A stretch of DNA of 64,000 bases from UBA964 sp037444685. Lineage in GTDB: Bacteria; Pseudomonadota; Gammaproteobacteria; Steroidobacterales; Steroidobacteraceae. A program made the position numbers and the translations under genes. Under the pieces are notes generated by a model. It was not told where the DNA came from. It worked only from the letters and a program-made list of their open reading frames with translations, and made no database searches. Within the stretch, counting starts at the first letter, position 1. Each line of letters opens with the position of its first letter. Location: the NCBI GenBank assembly GCA_037444685.1, contig JBBILX010000005.1:186001-250000 (forward strand), read 5' to 3'. Of this stretch, positions 62,439 to 64,000 are shown piece after piece.

Positions 62439-63365
62439 TCAGACGGTAATCGAGCGGAACACGTCGTCGAGCCGGCCTGACTCGAGACGCAGGTCGCGCA
62501 GCGCGACACGCTGGGCCGCGCTCCACTCCGTGATGGCCTGCAGCAACGCGGCGCCGGGTGCGCGCGGCAGCGCAGTCAGGCGCCGCTCGTTCTCCTGGAC
62601 CTCGACGCTGGCGACACTCGAGAGCTGCTCGAGCGCGGCTCGCACGTCGGCGAGCGAGGCACCCGGGTCGAGCGTGAACGACACCGCGTCATGATACCGC
62701 GAGCGGGCCGCGAGCCCCGGAGGCGTGTCGTCGGCGACGATGCGGCCGCGCGCAATGATGATCGCACGCGTGCAAACGGCGCTGACTTCCTCGAGGATGT
62801 GGGTCGAGACGACGATCAGCTTGTCGCGAGCCATTTCGGCGATCAGGCCGCGGACCTCGTGTTTCTGGTTCGGGTCGAGACCGTCGGTCGGCTCGTCTAG
62901 GATCAGCACGGGCGGATCGTGGACGATCGCCTGGGCCAGGCCGACGCGGCGGCGAAATCCCTTCGAGAGCGTCTCGATGCTCTGCTCGAGCACCGGCCCG
63001 AGCTGCAGCCGGCCGATGACGTAGTCGAGCCGTTCGCGGCGGCGCGCGCCATCGAGGCCGCGCAGTTCGGCGATGAAGCCGAGGAAGGCGCGCACGCTCA
63101 TCTCGCCGTAGCTCGGCGCGCCCTCGGGCAGGTAGCCCAGCTTGCGCCGGGCCTCGATCGGTTCGCGCTCGACGTCGTGACCGCAGACGCTGGCACTGCC
63201 GCGCGTCGGTGCGATGAAGCCGGCGAGCATCCGCATCGTGGTCGACTTGCCGGCACCGTTCGGGCCCAGGAAGCCGAGCACCTCGCCGGGACGGGCCGTA
63301 AAGCTGATGCCGTCGACGGCGGTCAGGGCGCCATAGCGGCGCGTCAGGTCACGGGTCTCGATCAT
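62439..63365 (-). CDS. ABC transporter ATP-binding protein (GldA-like)
   Basis: A 308-residue ABC ATPase. Walker A is LGPNGAGKSTTMRML, the signature LSKGFRRRVGLAQAI, Walker B VLILDEPTDGLDPNQ, and the H-loop VVSTHILEEV. The C-terminal ~80 residues are the extra domain common to GldA/NatA-type exporters. It heads a four-gene operon with a good promoter directly upstream. Substrate unknown. Confidence 0.92.
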   Translation of the reverse strand: MIETRDLTRRYGALTAVDGISFTARPGEVLGFLGPNGAGKSTTMRMLAGFIAPTRGSASVCGHDVEREPIEARRKLGYLPEGAPSYGEMSVRAFLGFIAELRGLDGARRRERLDYVIGRLQLGPVLEQSIETLSKGFRRRVGLAQAIVHDPPVLILDEPTDGLDPNQKHEVRGLIAEMARDKLIVVSTHILEEVSAVCTRAIIIARGRIVADDTPPGLAARSRYHDAVSFTLDPGASLADVRAALEQLSSVASVEVQENERRLTALPRAPGAALLQAITEWSAAQRVALRDLRLESGRLDDVFRSITV

Positions 63366-63373
63366 GGCGGCGG

Positions 63374-63403
63374 ATTCTGGACAGTGCGAGGAGCGGATTT
63401 CAA
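63374..63403 (-). promoter_or_regulatory. Promoter of the Gld-type ABC cluster
   Basis: On the minus strand TTGAAA (63403-63398) and CAGAAT (63379-63374) are spaced by 18 bases. The -10 ends eight bases before the ATG at 63365, so the leader would be at most a couple of bases. No Shine-Dalgarno sequence is seen. Confidence 0.6.
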
Positions 63404-63426
63404 GGTGACGGCGGCATCGCGCGAGC

Positions 63427-63432
63427 TAGAAT
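63427..63432 (+). promoter_or_regulatory. -10 element of the VOC-protein gene
   Basis: TAGAAT followed by CGGGCC and the ATG at 63439: six bases of separation and no ribosome binding site. The promoter is divergent from that of the ABC cluster, and their -35 regions nearly touch. Confidence 0.5.
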
Positions 63433-63438
63433 CGGGCC

Positions 63439-63903
63439 ATGCCGACGCTGGTCAAGCGGACCACTCTGATCGTGCGGGACATCCGAAGTTCCGTCGGCTT
63501 CTACCGGGACGTGCTCGGGCTGTCCGTCTGGTATGACGACGAGCTGACGCTGTCCGGGGTCGGGCTCGCGGCCGGCGCCAGGGGCGACCGCACGCACCTC
63601 GTCATCATGCGCGCGCAGGATCCCGTGGTCGGCATGATCGGCCTGCTCGAGTTCACCGAGCCGCGCCTCGCCGAACCGCCCGCGCGTCGTGAGCGGCTCG
63701 GCATTGGCGACGTCGTGTTCGTCATGCAGGGCGATGATGCCATGGCGGCGCACCGCCGGGCGCTCGCCTTCGGCGCGCGCGTCCATGCGCCGCCGCACGA
63801 GTTTCGCGTGCGCGGCGCCGACGGGCGGGAGTTGCGCATGACCTCGCTGTCGCTCTGGGATCCGGACGATTACTTCATCGAATACAACCAGCGGCACGAG
63901 TGA
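63439..63903 (+). CDS. VOC-superfamily (glyoxalase/dioxygenase-like) protein
   Basis: A 154-residue protein with the paired beta-alpha-beta-beta-beta folds of the vicinal oxygen chelate family: TTLIVRDIRSSVGFYRDVLG at the N-terminus, DVVFVMQGDDAMAAHRRAL in the second half, and WDPDDYFIEYNQ with the terminal metal Glu. Metal ligands may be incomplete in the first half. It could be a glyoxalase-like lyase, dioxygenase or resistance protein; the sequence does not say. A further gene starts 36 bases later. Confidence 0.8.
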   Translation: MPTLVKRTTLIVRDIRSSVGFYRDVLGLSVWYDDELTLSGVGLAAGARGDRTHLVIMRAQDPVVGMIGLLEFTEPRLAEPPARRERLGIGDVVFVMQGDDAMAAHRRALAFGARVHAPPHEFRVRGADGRELRMTSLSLWDPDDYFIEYNQRHE

Positions 63904-63939
63904 GCGCCGCATCCCCTCGACCCTCAAGGAGCCCTGCAG

Positions 63940-64000
63940 ATGGAACGACGTGAACTTCTCCTCGGCGGCGTCACTGCGCTCGCGACCTCGACCGTGTTCG
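63940..64000 (+). CDS. Start of a protein with a Tat-like signal (partial)
   Basis: Only 20 codons are in the window: MERRELLLGGVTALATSTVF. AAGGAG eight bases before the ATG is the best ribosome binding site near here. Twin Arg, then ELLLGG and a hydrophobic stretch suggest a Tat or Sec signal peptide for export of a cofactor-bearing protein. The product cannot be named. Confidence 0.6.
   Translation, partial: MERRELLLGGVTALATSTVF

Overview
The window is GC-rich, densely packed chromosomal DNA from a free-living Gammaproteobacterium. Conserved blocks point to the Xanthomonadales/Nevskiales/Steroidobacterales side of the class: metG-rnfB-nth, mrp-dcd, DUF3108-purN-purM divergent from DUF2066-pgsA-hda, aceE-aceF-lipoyl-lpdA, and udg-rimI-prfC. 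This placement is inferred from gene order and protein families, not from a phylogeny. I see no insertion sequence, integrase, prophage, plasmid function or CRISPR array, and no gene-free stretch above 300 bases.

Layout. 1-2789 (minus): minor type IV pilins, two FimT/GspH-like proteins, PilV and PilW (cut by the window edge). 2909-4385 (plus): Fur-family regulator, tRNA-Thr(CGT), LpxL-type acyltransferase. 4404-7706 (minus): fatty acyl-AMP ligase fused to a carrier domain, and a cytochrome P450. 7838-10641 (plus): GT2 transferase, small LpxB-N-like membrane protein and GT39 transferase, a predicted polyprenyl-phosphate-sugar system. 10739-13459: GAF-PAS-PAS-GGDEF-EAL protein. 13449-19306: nadC with a PuuD-N-like membrane protein, DUF1289, BON lipoprotein and grxD, then rnt-pyrC-M17 peptidase. 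19405-25387: pyruvate dehydrogenase complex. 25409-29058 (minus): metG-rnfB-nth-DUF1841. 29154-33807 (minus): HEAT-repeat/Ser-Thr kinase fusion followed by two PilT-type ATPases. 33886-40319: mrp-dcd, purine genes, DUF2066-pgsA-hda. 40291-43259 (minus): proS, lytic transglycosylase, wrbA. 43377-49192: pssA, udg, rimI, prfC, MFS transporter, mtfA. 49320-57565 (minus): pepA-valS-moxR-DUF58-tgpA. 57646-58716: lptG. 58738-63365 (minus): Gld-type ABC exporter cluster. 63439 to the end: VOC protein and the start of a Tat-signal-like protein.

Most genes are housekeeping: central carbon entry, pyrimidine, purine and NAD synthesis, aminoacyl-tRNA synthetases, phospholipid synthesis and replication control. 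The parts that stand out are the kinase-PilT-PilT operon, the acyl-AMP ligase/P450 pair beside envelope genes, the GT2/LpxB-N/GT39 set, and recurring TAGAAT-type -10 elements. Several -10 elements lie only 6-10 bases before a start codon, suggesting leaderless or nearly leaderless mRNAs. Two of these promoters, at mrp and prfC, share a 25-base block with one mismatch and the same distance to the start codon. Genes overlap heavily: same-strand neighbours often share ATGA, and four convergent pairs overlap tail to tail by 11-56 bases.
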